From contig NZ_CP085636.1 in the NCBI RefSeq assembly GCF_027571385.1, forward strand, positions 930,001 to 994,000: a DNA stretch of 64,000 bases, written 5' to 3'. This document shows, piece after piece, positions 55,528 to 64,000 of the stretch; the first letter of the stretch is position 1; every line of letters starts with the position of its first letter. Source of the stretch: Shewanella sp. MTB7 (lineage in GTDB: Bacteria > Pseudomonadota > Gammaproteobacteria > Enterobacterales > Shewanellaceae). The notes below the pieces were generated by a model. The model made no database searches and was not told the origin of the DNA. It saw only the letters and a list, made by a program, of their open reading frames with translations. A program made the translations under genes and the position numbers.

Positions 55528-55640
55528 CGAAGAGATAGATAAACAGGTGTAGATGCAGCTGCGAGCTTCCAAAACAAGGATGTTTTGGTAGAGCCCACAC
55601 GGATGTGCTTGCGGCGTTTCGCAGAAGTACCTACACGTAA
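55528..55640 (+). repeat. Structured ANGGA repeat, copy E
   Basis: Hairpin 1 CCAAAAC-AAGGAT-GTTTTGG (55569-55588). Hairpin 2 CAC-ACGGAT-GTG (55596-55607). Enclosing stem CTGCGA (55559-55564) with TCGCAG, and GTGTAG with CTACAC. The core ACAAGGATGT of hairpin 1 equals the CsrA SELEX core. Confidence 0.8.
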
Positions 55641-56074
55641 GCCTGCGGCAGGCAATATATGATAATGAAGGTACAACCTTCAACAAGCTAGTCAATACCA
55701 AAAACTCAAATGAACCAAACCAGAAAATGTAATCAGTATTCATTCGAAGGCTAGCAAGTTTTGGGGTATTTCCGTGTTAGTGCTGCACGAAGTAATTGGG
55801 TCAGAGTAACATTTAGCGATGTTTATAATTCTTTGTTATTTCTAAACAATATTAATAGAAGAAACGACATACGGCTTAACCTTTAGGCGAAGGTTATTTA
55901 TCAATAATGCGATGAGCTATATATCGTGATTAACAATGGCTGGCTCGATTCATTTCTAGTAATTATTCTGGCGGAAGGGTCTTTCTCAAGCTGCAAAGAA
56001 AGACAAGCTTAGCCGTCATGCTAACCTTGTCTTTATTCTACAGTCTTCTGCTATAACTCGCTTCTAGATCCCTG

Positions 56075-57826
56075 CTAAATACTGGCGCTATTTAAAATCT
56101 CACTAGGCAGTAGATACTTATATGGTACGACTCGCTGCCTGTTTCTTACTTCGATTTTTTGTTCAATCGCTGTGAGTACTTGAGTGAAGCGATATAGCGC
56201 ATGTTTGGCTAAGGGATCCGTGAATTCATTAGTATAATCTCCTAGTGAATCAAAGTGATATGCAGAAAGTGCATTGGTAATATCGATCTGTCCAGAGGCT
56301 AGGCCTTTAGGTGGCAGGAAGTCCATCATAAACTTGTGCTGCTCTTGTGGTGTCGTCCCCTCTTTAGCCAAAAATTTACGATGATTACTGTAACCAGCAA
56401 GAGGCATATTGGGGCTAAAACCAATATAAGGATATTGAGGGAAGTTAATCGCACTATGCCCTGCGCTGTTTTGAAAAATAATGACAGAAAGTATCTGTGC
56501 TAATTGTGAAGTGCTGCTGATCTGTGTCGGCATATCTTTGATATGACCGCCATCAGGGCTTGTATCTGCCAATGTGGCTGCCCATGCCTGTAATTCATAA
56601 TCATCTTGTACGTCCTGCTCTGATAAATAATATATCTTGATGTACTCATCGACATAATTAGCAATCGCATCCCAGATCAAGTTACCGTCATCTCGATATG
56701 GGTAATGAGGGAGGTACTTTTTGGAGTCGACCCGTCTGGCTTTAAGGGATTGAGGGAACGTCTGCATGACTGACCAAGCCTGCGCAGCTGTTTTACTTAT
56801 CGATAATGATCCTTCAAGCGTTGCGGCTAAGAGCAAGTCTACCGGCCCTCCCTCGTTCACGAGCAAATCGACGCCCGCTTGATTGTTAACCGCCAGAAAT
56901 CTCAAATGAGGTTTTAATAGCAAGTATATGGGATGTTGACTGGATAACTGTGCAGGTGTTATCGCACCAAACGCTTCCTGAGCGAAATGGGAACGGCCTA
57001 AGTGAGTCGACATTTCATGGACGTTGGCATCGGCAATGGAAAAGCAGATTTTAGCAATTGTCCATAATAGATCGGGACTCTGCGGCGTGAATATTTTTAC
57101 CTGACTGTCATCAAGGTCTACTTGAATCGCCAGTGGTAACAGACGGCCAGATTTTCCCATGGAATTTTTTAATTTAGCCCCATCTTTCTCCCAGTAGAAT
57201 AAGCCGATAGTTTTGGGAAGATATTTAGCAACACCTGGCAGAGGGGCTTTGGTGGGGACTTTTCCTTCTGCTATACCATCGAGGTAAGTCGTTAAGTCGA
57301 CGACATATAATCTCTCGTCACTAATGAGTTTATCGAGATCTATGTGGCTATCCAACACCAGAGTCAGTTGGTCCAAATCTAGGTTGTTGGGAAGATCCTG
57401 CTTGCTTTCGACACTGGCAATGATCCCTGGGTTAACCCCTGACAGGCGTTGCTCGCCAAAGCTCTCATCTGTTAACCAATTCTTAGTGACTTCGGGTAGA
57501 GGTAGATCAATATACATACTTTTATAATCAGCTAAGCCTGCAAAATGCACGAAGGTTTCTAGTAGTGGGGGTTTAACTTTGGCACTATTTTTTATCATAG
57601 GAAGCGTCGCTACCGCCCGCATGACCTTGTATAAATCGCTGAAATGCTCCTCTTCGGGGAGAGGCGTTTTCAATAGTGGCAGCCCTAGGGAGTTGATATT
57701 GCTGGTAAGGTAACGCTCTTTAACCTCGCCGAGTTCGGCACGACGTTCGGCTTGCTCTTCTACGGTATCCTTTTGCGGCAATGAAGGAAGTGTGACGCTT
57801 TTAGGGATCTTAAATGATGTAAGCAT
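56075..57826 (-). CDS. Bacterial lipoxygenase
   Basis: Iron dioxygenase of 583 residues that oxidises polyunsaturated fatty acids to hydroperoxides. All iron ligands are visible: His270 and His275 (HEMSTH, the H-X4-H pair), His457 and Asn461 (HSAIN), and the C-terminal Ile583. It is shorter than plant or Pseudomonas LoxA lipoxygenases (no PLAT domain), and no signal peptide is apparent, so it would be cytosolic. Marine Shewanella can make EPA, a possible substrate; this is inference. It is followed by a gene-free stretch and then divergent DNA. Confidence 0.9.
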   Translation of the reverse strand: MLTSFKIPKSVTLPSLPQKDTVEEQAERRAELGEVKERYLTSNINSLGLPLLKTPLPEEEHFSDLYKVMRAVATLPMIKNSAKVKPPLLETFVHFAGLADYKSMYIDLPLPEVTKNWLTDESFGEQRLSGVNPGIIASVESKQDLPNNLDLDQLTLVLDSHIDLDKLISDERLYVVDLTTYLDGIAEGKVPTKAPLPGVAKYLPKTIGLFYWEKDGAKLKNSMGKSGRLLPLAIQVDLDDSQVKIFTPQSPDLLWTIAKICFSIADANVHEMSTHLGRSHFAQEAFGAITPAQLSSQHPIYLLLKPHLRFLAVNNQAGVDLLVNEGGPVDLLLAATLEGSLSISKTAAQAWSVMQTFPQSLKARRVDSKKYLPHYPYRDDGNLIWDAIANYVDEYIKIYYLSEQDVQDDYELQAWAATLADTSPDGGHIKDMPTQISSTSQLAQILSVIIFQNSAGHSAINFPQYPYIGFSPNMPLAGYSNHRKFLAKEGTTPQEQHKFMMDFLPPKGLASGQIDITNALSAYHFDSLGDYTNEFTDPLAKHALYRFTQVLTAIEQKIEVRNRQRVVPYKYLLPSEILNSASI

Positions 57827-58656
57827 GATGATATTGTCCTTAATAACAAACGATGAAATATCGACCTCAGCTGACTGCCGCTGATTAATCTGAAGTCGTG
57901 ATGATGCTTTCGATTTAGCAACAAATACACTAGGACATAGAGTCTGATCCTGTTATTACCGCTTATTACACCTGACCCATAGATACGCACAATCTAAGCA
58001 AGTGTTGATGTGACCAAAGGTAAGTGTTAGCGCTATAGGAGGAGGTGTGGATATGCGGTTTCATTGGTGGTCAAGCATGGGAGATGAGTGGTAGAACATT
58101 TGATACCGAGCTTGAAAAAATACTTGTGTAGGAAGATCTCGTAATTCATTTAGACGTATTCAGATATGGAGAGCAAATCAAACCACAGCTCTCCTGTGAC
58201 AGTGAATTGTGACTTGCTAGTACTTAGCACATTGCAAATGAGCGATTGGATTCACTGTCGCTGGAAGCAAAGTCTGACATTGGCAGCTTCAAGCTTTCAA
58301 TGATTCAGCTGAAAATATGACCATATTTGCTTGCCTCGTATCTCCTGCTTAATAGTAACTCGTGAACTGAACAGCGTGATCTCTGCTATATATCACAAAA
58401 GCTCAATAATACTTTATAAACACTGGTTTCTGCTATTTCCAACTGATGAGATAAAGTTCGACCTCAATACACGTGATTTCAGTGTGCTCATCAGCACTTT
58501 GAAGTAGTACGGCTATCGTTCATTTGTTAGAATCCCATCTTATTTTATGGCAACAATCCCGAGGTAGGGGCTTGCTGCCACACTTTGTTTATATTGACTG
58601 TTTCGTACAGAGTATTTCTTACAAAGCACCTAGGTTTTACTATTTAAAGGCAGGCT
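57827..58656. other. Long divergent noncoding region
   Basis: 830 bases between the lipoxygenase and radical SAM genes, with no gene or clear repeat. Both promoters are expected here. Confidence 0.6.
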
Positions 58657-60591
58657 ATGACCGTTCTTCTAATGACTCCACCTATGACCCAGCTGAATAC
58701 GCCGTATCCAGCAACAGCGTATTTAACGGGTTTTTTACGCTCTCGAGGCGTAGATGCGGTTCAGCGAGATCCTGCTATTGAGCTTTTCTTAGAGATGATG
58801 ACAGCGCCTGCGCTGGAGATTATTCGTCAGCATGTGGAAGCAAATTTCGAGCACTTTGAAGACGATGAACTGCCTGATGTGATCTTTAATTTTCTGGCTG
58901 AGTTTGACCGTTACCACCTAACCGTTGAGAGCGCTATTCGCTTTTTGCAGGGCAAAGATCCAAGCCTTGCATTGCGTATTAATTCCCGTCGTTTTTTACC
59001 AGAAGGCCCAGCGTTTGATGCTATTGCTCAGATGGAAGCGGTATCCGGCGATGTGTTGCAAGCAGCCTTTGGTAATCTCGGTGTACAAGATAAAGCCAAA
59101 TATCTAGCAACCCTGTTTATTAATGATCTGTCGAATGTCATTACTCAGGGGGTTGATCCTTACTTTGAAGTGAGCCGTTATGGCGAGAAATTAGCGGCCG
59201 CCAATCCAAGTTTTGACAATCTCTACGACACCTTGATGGGCGAACCCAGTTTCAGCTCAGAAATTTTAGAACAATTGGTCGAGCAGTATCTGGAAGAAAC
59301 TCAGCCTAGCGTCGTCGCGTTAACCGTGCCTTTCCCTGGTAACATGCTCGGCGCCCTGCGTATTGCGCAAACCTGCAAAGCCATCAATCCTGAGATCCCC
59401 ATCGTGATCGGTGGTGGTTTTATCAATACCGAGCTGCGTGCGTTGAAAGATCCACGAGTGTTCGAGTTTATTGATTTTATCTGTCTGGATGACGGTGAAC
59501 GACCTTTTATAACACTGCTGGAATATTTTGAAGGGAAGCGTGAAATAGGCGAGCTGGTGCGAACCTATTTCCTCGCAGAGGATGAAAATGGCCAACCCTA
59601 TGTACACTTCAATGAAAATACAGCGCTTCACGATATCCCGCAAGCCGATGTCGGCGCACCGGTATACGATGGTCTGCCATTAGGCGACTATCTGTCTTTG
59701 TGTGAAATGCTCAATCCAATGCATCGTATTTGGAGTGATGGCCGCTGGAATAAACTGACCATAGCTCATGGCTGTTATTGGCGTAAATGCAGCTTTTGCG
59801 ATGTCAGTCTGGACTATATCGACCGCTTTGACGCCGCTGGCGCCGATGTTCTGGTGGATAGGATCGAGCAACTTATCGAAGAAACTGGAGAAACAGGTTT
59901 CCATTTCGTCGATGAGGCCCTGCCACCAAAGCTTTTGTTTACGCTAGCAAAACGACTCATTGAACGCGGCGTTGTGATCAGCTGGTGGGGCAATATTCGT
60001 TTTGAGAGGACGTTTAGCCAAGCGCGTTGCCAGTTGCTAGCCGATTCTGGCTGTATCGCTGTTAGCGGCGGTCTTGAGGTGGCGTCAGATCGTCTACTGA
60101 AACTGATGAAAAAAGGCGTGAGTGTTGAGCGAGTCGCTCTGGTCACTAAAGCCTTCAGTGAAGCCGGTATATTGGTTCATGCCTATTTGATGTATGGTTT
60201 TCCAACACAAACAGAACAAGAAACTATCGACTCTCTGGAGATGGTGCGTCAGATGATGGAGCAAGCTTGTTTCCAGTCCGCCTACTGGCACCGTTTTGTG
60301 GCCACAATTCACAGCCCGATTGGCTTGAACCCTGAGAAGTTTGGCATTACGCTTGCTGAACGGCCTGAGATCTTATTCGCTGAAAACGATGTGGACTTCA
60401 CCGATCCAACTGGCACGGATCATGAAATGCTTGGGGTTGGGCTTCGTAAGGCGATCTACAACTATATGCACGGTATTGGCTTCGATCAGCCGATGAGCTT
60501 CTGGTTTGAACAGCCTGTTGTACGTACAGGAATGAAAAAGGATCTGATATCAAAAGCGATTAACAATTTCATCGCCAGTAATGAAGAATGA
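58657..60591 (+). CDS. B12-binding-type radical SAM protein
   Basis: Protein of 644 residues. The N-terminal region (about 1-330) resembles the B12-binding Rossmann domain found with radical SAM proteins (V-I-G-G-G-F-I-N-T-E-L). The radical SAM core (about 365-575) has its cluster Cys at 373, 378 and 381 in the spacing CX4CX2C, one residue longer than the usual CX3CX2C. Other core signs are L-M-Y-G-F-P-T-Q-T-E-Q-E-T and V-S-G-G-L-E. AAAGG precedes the ATG. Reaction unknown; no neighbouring pathway genes. Confidence 0.85.
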   Translation: MTVLLMTPPMTQLNTPYPATAYLTGFLRSRGVDAVQRDPAIELFLEMMTAPALEIIRQHVEANFEHFEDDELPDVIFNFLAEFDRYHLTVESAIRFLQGKDPSLALRINSRRFLPEGPAFDAIAQMEAVSGDVLQAAFGNLGVQDKAKYLATLFINDLSNVITQGVDPYFEVSRYGEKLAAANPSFDNLYDTLMGEPSFSSEILEQLVEQYLEETQPSVVALTVPFPGNMLGALRIAQTCKAINPEIPIVIGGGFINTELRALKDPRVFEFIDFICLDDGERPFITLLEYFEGKREIGELVRTYFLAEDENGQPYVHFNENTALHDIPQADVGAPVYDGLPLGDYLSLCEMLNPMHRIWSDGRWNKLTIAHGCYWRKCSFCDVSLDYIDRFDAAGADVLVDRIEQLIEETGETGFHFVDEALPPKLLFTLAKRLIERGVVISWWGNIRFERTFSQARCQLLADSGCIAVSGGLEVASDRLLKLMKKGVSVERVALVTKAFSEAGILVHAYLMYGFPTQTEQETIDSLEMVRQMMEQACFQSAYWHRFVATIHSPIGLNPEKFGITLAERPEILFAENDVDFTDPTGTDHEMLGVGLRKAIYNYMHGIGFDQPMSFWFEQPVVRTGMKKDLISKAINNFIASNEE

Positions 60592-60930
60592 TAAGAGTCA
60601 GAGTAAAATTTAGTTGTGAAAATAAGCCTGTGTCACTTTCGAAAACAGAAATAACATCTGAACCAAGCTTTGGCTCAAGCTTTTCATCGATAATATGATT
60701 GTATGTTTTGACTCCAGTGAATATAGCGAAGCTATGATTATAAAAATCATCCGAGGTTTACCTCGGGGATTTTTATTGATCTAGCTCAATTTTTGTGAAT
60801 CTCTTAACATTTACAAGCATGCAAGTTTATTCCTGAAGCTATGCCTGCGATACTTGCTTTATTCACATTGTTTTAGAGCTGCTTCATCACTTATTGTGGA
60901 GAAATATCTCTTTATTCTTGCAGGAACTGC
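60592..60930. other. Noncoding between radical SAM gene and cydD
   Basis: Holds a terminator (60743-60775) and the presumed cydDC promoter. Otherwise nothing seen. Confidence 0.6.
60743..60775 (+). terminator. Rho-independent terminator after radical SAM gene
   Basis: CCGAGG pairs with CCTCGG around TTTA, extended by AATC with GGATT-type pairs and followed by a T-run. Confidence 0.85.
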
Positions 60931-62745
60931 ATGGAAAAATCCCTAGAGAAAGTACAGACGTCTTGGCTAAAGCAGCAGAAGGGCGCTTGTGGCTTCTACC
61001 TTAATTTGACCGTATTGTTTGGCCTATTGACGGGTCTAGCACTGGTTGTTCAAGCCTACTTTATCGCGACTATTTTAAATGGTGTGATTATGCTCGAGCT
61101 TCCAAGGTCGCAGTTTACCCAAGAGTTTTTTGCTCTTTTAGGTTTGATTGCTGTGCGCGCCTTACTCGCTTTTGCTAGAGAACGAGCTAGCTTCGAAGCG
61201 GGTAAGCGTCTGAGGTGCCATATTCGGTCGCTCGTGCTTGATAAGCTCAACGAGCTAGGACCTGCTTTTGTTAAAGGTAAGCCAGTTGGTAGCTGGGCGA
61301 GTATCGTTTTAGAGCAGGTGGAAGATCTGCATGACTTCTATGCTCGCTATCTGCCTCAGGTTTTACTGGCGGGCTTTATTCCGTTAACCATTTTAGTGGT
61401 GGTGTTTCCGATTAACTGGGCGGCAGGGGTCATCTTGCTTGCTACTGCACCTCTTATCCCTATGTTTATGGTACTGGTTGGCATGGGCGCTGCCGATGCC
61501 AATCGCAAAAATTTCAGTGCCTTGGCTAAACTCAGTGGTCACTTTATGGATAGGCTAAAAGGTCTAAGTACCCTGAAACTATTTAACCGAGGAAACGCTG
61601 AAGCTAAAGAGATCGAGTCGGCTTCAGAAGAGTTCAGAGAGCGAACCATGTCGGTGTTGCGGATGGCTTTTTTAAGTTCAGCCGTGCTTGAATTTTTCGC
61701 TGCTGTTTCGATTGCAGTATTGGCGGTCTATTTTGGTTTTAGTTATTTGGACCATCTGAATTTTGGCCACTATGGCGCAGAGTTGACTCTGTTTATCGGT
61801 TTGTTTGTGTTGATTTTGGCCCCTGAGTTTTATCAGCCTTTGCGTGATATGGGGACACATTATCATGCGAAAGCTCAAGCAATCGGTGCGGCTGAAGAGT
61901 TAATGGCATTACTCAATTATAAGCTCGATAACGGTGATATAACGCAAGAAGGAGCCAAGTTTGGTGAAGCAGCCCTTGGGGATGTGTCTTTAGGCTTGGC
62001 CATTGAGGCGAAAGAACTGAGTGTCACTAGCTTAGATGGTGTGTCATTACTCGGTCCGATAAGTTTTACCCTTAAAGCGGGAGAACACTTAGCGATTGTT
62101 GGCCCAAGTGGTGCGGGTAAAACCAGTTTACTTAATGCCTTGCTAGGCTTTTTACCCTATAAAGGTTCGTTGAAAGTTAACGGTATAGAGCTGGGTCAAT
62201 TAGACAAGGTCATTTGGCGCAGACATTTAGCCTGGTTGGGTCAGGAACCTCAACTGTTTCATGGCACCATTCGTGACAATGTGGCGATGGCGGATCCATT
62301 GATGAGTGATGAGCTGGTGAGACAATATCTGGCACAGGCCAAAGTGCTGGATTTTGTTGAACAACAGCGCAAAGGATTAGATTATAAAGTGGGTGAGCAA
62401 GCCTCAACTCTTTCTGTCGGGCAGGCTCAGCGTATTGCTTTGGCACGTGCATTAGGTCAAAACGCTCAACTGTTTTTGCTCGATGAACCCACTGCGAGTC
62501 TAGATAGTCACAGTGAACAAGCTGTGCAGCAAGCGCTCAAAGAGGCGATGGCAAAGGCAAGCTGCTTGATGGTCACTCACAGGCTAGATCAGCTGCATCA
62601 AATGGATAATATCTTGGTGCTCGATAACGGTACTATTGCGGAACAAGGCAGTTTTGAGCAGTTAAATTGTGGGCAAGGCTTGTTTAAACAAATGCAGCAA
62701 GAGGCGGTTGATTATGTTACCTGTCTGGATGAGGTGATATCATGA
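60931..62745 (+). CDS. cydD: CydD, subunit of glutathione/cysteine ABC exporter
   Basis: Half-transporter of 604 residues. Six transmembrane helices fill about residues 20-320; the ATPase has Walker A V-G-P-S-G-A-G-K-T near 389, signature LSVGQ near 493 and Walker B F-L-L-D-E-P-T near 515. CydDC exports thiols to the periplasm and is needed for cytochrome bd assembly. AGGAAC precedes the ATG, and cydC overlaps the stop (ATGA). Confidence 0.95.
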   Translation: MEKSLEKVQTSWLKQQKGACGFYLNLTVLFGLLTGLALVVQAYFIATILNGVIMLELPRSQFTQEFFALLGLIAVRALLAFARERASFEAGKRLRCHIRSLVLDKLNELGPAFVKGKPVGSWASIVLEQVEDLHDFYARYLPQVLLAGFIPLTILVVVFPINWAAGVILLATAPLIPMFMVLVGMGAADANRKNFSALAKLSGHFMDRLKGLSTLKLFNRGNAEAKEIESASEEFRERTMSVLRMAFLSSAVLEFFAAVSIAVLAVYFGFSYLDHLNFGHYGAELTLFIGLFVLILAPEFYQPLRDMGTHYHAKAQAIGAAEELMALLNYKLDNGDITQEGAKFGEAALGDVSLGLAIEAKELSVTSLDGVSLLGPISFTLKAGEHLAIVGPSGAGKTSLLNALLGFLPYKGSLKVNGIELGQLDKVIWRRHLAWLGQEPQLFHGTIRDNVAMADPLMSDELVRQYLAQAKVLDFVEQQRKGLDYKVGEQASTLSVGQAQRIALARALGQNAQLFLLDEPTASLDSHSEQAVQQALKEAMAKASCLMVTHRLDQLHQMDNILVLDNGTIAEQGSFEQLNCGQGLFKQMQQEAVDYVTCLDEVIS

Positions 62746-64000
62746 AGGTGCTATTACCCTTTATAAGACTGTTTAAACACCAATGGCTGATGATGTTTAC
62801 TGGCTTGCTGCTAAGCGTGGTGACCTTGATGGCTGGCATAGGCTTACTATCGCTCTCCGGTTGGTTTCTTTCTGCGGCGGCAGTAGCAGGATTATCTGTA
62901 ACGACGGCACAGATGTTTAACTATTTCACTCCGGCTGGAGGGGTTCGCTTTCTCTCTATTGCCCGCACGGCTAGCCGATATGGTGAACGCTTAGCAACCC
63001 ATGAGGCGACATTTAAGTTATTGACTCAACTTAGAACGTGGGCTTGGCGAAAGCTATTGCCATTGAGCGCCAAAAACTTACAAGGCTTAAGACAAGGTGA
63101 TCTGCTAAACAGATTGGTTGCCGATATCGACACCTTAGATCACCTCTATCTTAGATTACTGACGCCGATGACAGCGTCGCTAATTATGCTTGGTGCTCTG
63201 TATTTCTTTGTGGCTTGGTTTGATGCAGACCTCGCGTTGTTACTCTGTGGTAGTTTGCTTGCTGTTTGGCTGTTATTGCCGCTGGTTTTCTATTATATGG
63301 GCAAAAGACCAGGTGTCGGGATACTCGAAAACAAGCGCCAACTACGGGTGCAGTTACTTGAGTTTGTACAAGGACAAGCCGAGATCAGTCTGTTCGGAGC
63401 AACGGCTAGGTTTAGAGCTCAACTGAAGACGACTGAGCAGGCTCTGTTTGCGAGTCAATCAACCATGGCCAATGTCACTGCCTTGAGTCAGGCAATGTTG
63501 GTCTTGTGTCATGGCGGCGCTGTGATACTGGTGTTTTACGTGGCGGCATCAGGAGTCGGTGAGCATGTTCCGCCAGGGCCTATACTCGCCACTATGGTGT
63601 TTATGACCATGGCTTGCATTGAGATGTTGATGCCGATTGCTGGGGCATTTCAGCACCTTTCGTCCTGTGTGATGGCAGCGACTCGAGTCAATGAACTCGT
63701 GGATCAGCAGCCGAGCATCGTCTTCACCGCAGACAGCACATTTAAGATTAATCACGGTGATCTTAGGGTCGATAACCTCTCTTTTAGTTATGACGGCGAG
63801 CACTCGGTATTGAACCGCTTGAATCTGTCCATAAAAGCGGGCGCAAAGGTGGCGTTACTTGGACAGACGGGGTGTGGTAAGTCGAGTTTGCTCTCTTTAC
63901 TGACCCGTGAATGGGAGCCGCAAGTCGGTGAGATCTTTATCGATGGCAACCAATTAAATACCTATAACGAAACATCACTTAGGCAAGGGATCACTTTAGT
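62742..64000 (+). CDS. cydC: CydC, partner ABC subunit (partial, cut at window edge)
   Basis: First 419 codons of CydC, open to the window end with no stop. It begins M-K-V-L-L-P-F-I-R-L-F-K-H at the ATG overlapping the cydD stop. Family motifs L-S-G-W-F-L-S-A-A-A-V-A-G and A-R-T-A-S-R-Y-G-E-R are followed by membrane helices and the Walker A L-G-Q-T-G-C-G-K-S-S near residue 372. With CydD it forms the heterodimer. Confidence 0.94.
   Translation, partial: MKVLLPFIRLFKHQWLMMFTGLLLSVVTLMAGIGLLSLSGWFLSAAAVAGLSVTTAQMFNYFTPAGGVRFLSIARTASRYGERLATHEATFKLLTQLRTWAWRKLLPLSAKNLQGLRQGDLLNRLVADIDTLDHLYLRLLTPMTASLIMLGALYFFVAWFDADLALLLCGSLLAVWLLLPLVFYYMGKRPGVGILENKRQLRVQLLEFVQGQAEISLFGATARFRAQLKTTEQALFASQSTMANVTALSQAMLVLCHGGAVILVFYVAASGVGEHVPPGPILATMVFMTMACIEMLMPIAGAFQHLSSCVMAATRVNELVDQQPSIVFTADSTFKINHGDLRVDNLSFSYDGEHSVLNRLNLSIKAGAKVALLGQTGCGKSSLLSLLTREWEPQVGEIFIDGNQLNTYNETSLRQGITL

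Larger units (their letters stand above)
54535..56074. other. Repeat-rich noncoding, right arm
   Basis: 1.5 kb without a gene. Three structured repeats (C, D, E) lie in the plus orientation, each followed by a tail with AATGAACCAAACC, AGAAAATGTAATCAG and GGCTAGCAAGTTTTGGGG-type blocks. Between D and E, 55091-55120 has TCCTGAAACTAGTTCAGGAT and 55200-55395 an inverted pair (CTCTGTGTACTCCGTGAA and TTCACCACGGAGGACACAG) seen often as a dispersed repeat. From 55770 on nothing is evident. Confidence 0.7.

Noticed and set aside
52801..55640. Integron attC sites
   Set aside because: The typical GTTRRRY core and inverse core sites were not found and no integrase or cassette genes are present.
52654..55770. 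CRISPR array
   Set aside because: Units are about 280 bp, repeats are not short and identical, and no cas genes occur in the window.
58524..58781. 85-residue frame overlapping the radical SAM start
   Set aside because: It crosses the better-supported start and shows no family similarity.
59320..60312. Several minus-strand frames inside the radical SAM gene
   Set aside because: They mirror the strong coding frame on plus and have no independent support.
62210..62452. Minus-strand frame in cydD
   Set aside because: Shadow of the conserved ABC domain.

Overview
Organism. The window looks like chromosomal DNA of a marine gammaproteobacterium, most likely Shewanella. The pointers are the neighbourhood LysR / single-chain acetyl-CoA carboxylase / RimB-RimK fusion / napDAGHB, a chromosomal Qnr pentapeptide protein, many TonB receptors, small proteins resembling DUF5062, DUF3565 and DUF3622, and a MITE with ATACCAATCAGTATAA ends. 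The genus is inferred from gene content and synteny remembered from Shewanella; no search was run. Layout: 0.3-12.8 kb is a sulfotransferase region. It holds two arylsulfate sulfotransferase (ASST) modules, each with its own DsbL/DsbI disulfide-forming pair and its own outer-membrane channel. One module is a single minus-strand operon (porin, assT, dsbL, dsbI). The other is divergent (dsbL-dsbI on minus; assT, Tsx-like channel and a LysR gene on plus). A dead IS5-type transposase and a TetR gene lie between them. 12.8-22.2 kb: a pyroglutamyl-peptidase-like secreted protein lacking its catalytic Cys, a LysR regulator divergent from a 1518-residue acetyl-CoA carboxylase with all parts in one chain, a RimB-RimK fusion, a GGDEF remnant and a small conserved protein. 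22.5-30.6 kb: Qnr, then a MalT/LuxR-type ATPase regulator converging on an operon for a hydantoinase/oxoprolinase-like protein, a DUF917 protein and a TonB receptor. 30.9-35.8 kb: napDAGHB periplasmic nitrate reductase with visible FNR-type and NarP-type sites upstream. 36.0-43.2 kb: a MITE, an AttE/AttFG/AttH-like ABC-permease-lipocalin operon and a GAF-EAL phosphodiesterase. 43.8-52.6 kb: an NhaC-type antiporter, a FecI/FecR/STN-TonB-receptor cassette, the RNA helicase RhlE and two small conserved proteins. 52.7-55.8 kb is a gene-poor repeat island around an IS110-family element. 56.0-64.0 kb: a lipoxygenase, a B12-binding-type radical SAM protein, and cydD with the start of cydC (cut by the window edge). 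How the parts relate. In each sulfotransferase module DsbL/DsbI would make the disulfide of ASST in the periplasm, and the porin or Tsx-like protein would pass aromatic substrates. Nap and CydDC fit a respiratory, redox-flexible organism. Three cell-surface or signal modules (LuxR-TonB receptor, FecIR-TonB receptor, GAF-EAL) fit a scavenging marine lifestyle. Most notable. In the 52.8-55.6 kb island I see five copies of a structured repeat. Each carries two hairpins whose loops all contain ANGGA. The 7-bp stems of the first hairpin differ between copies yet stay perfectly paired. The loop matches the CsrA/RsmA recognition core, so the array may be a family of CsrA-binding RNA (or DNA) elements. 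The IS110-type element in the middle has 12-bp inverted repeats and a noncoding segment after the transposase, where a guide (seek/bridge) RNA would be expected.
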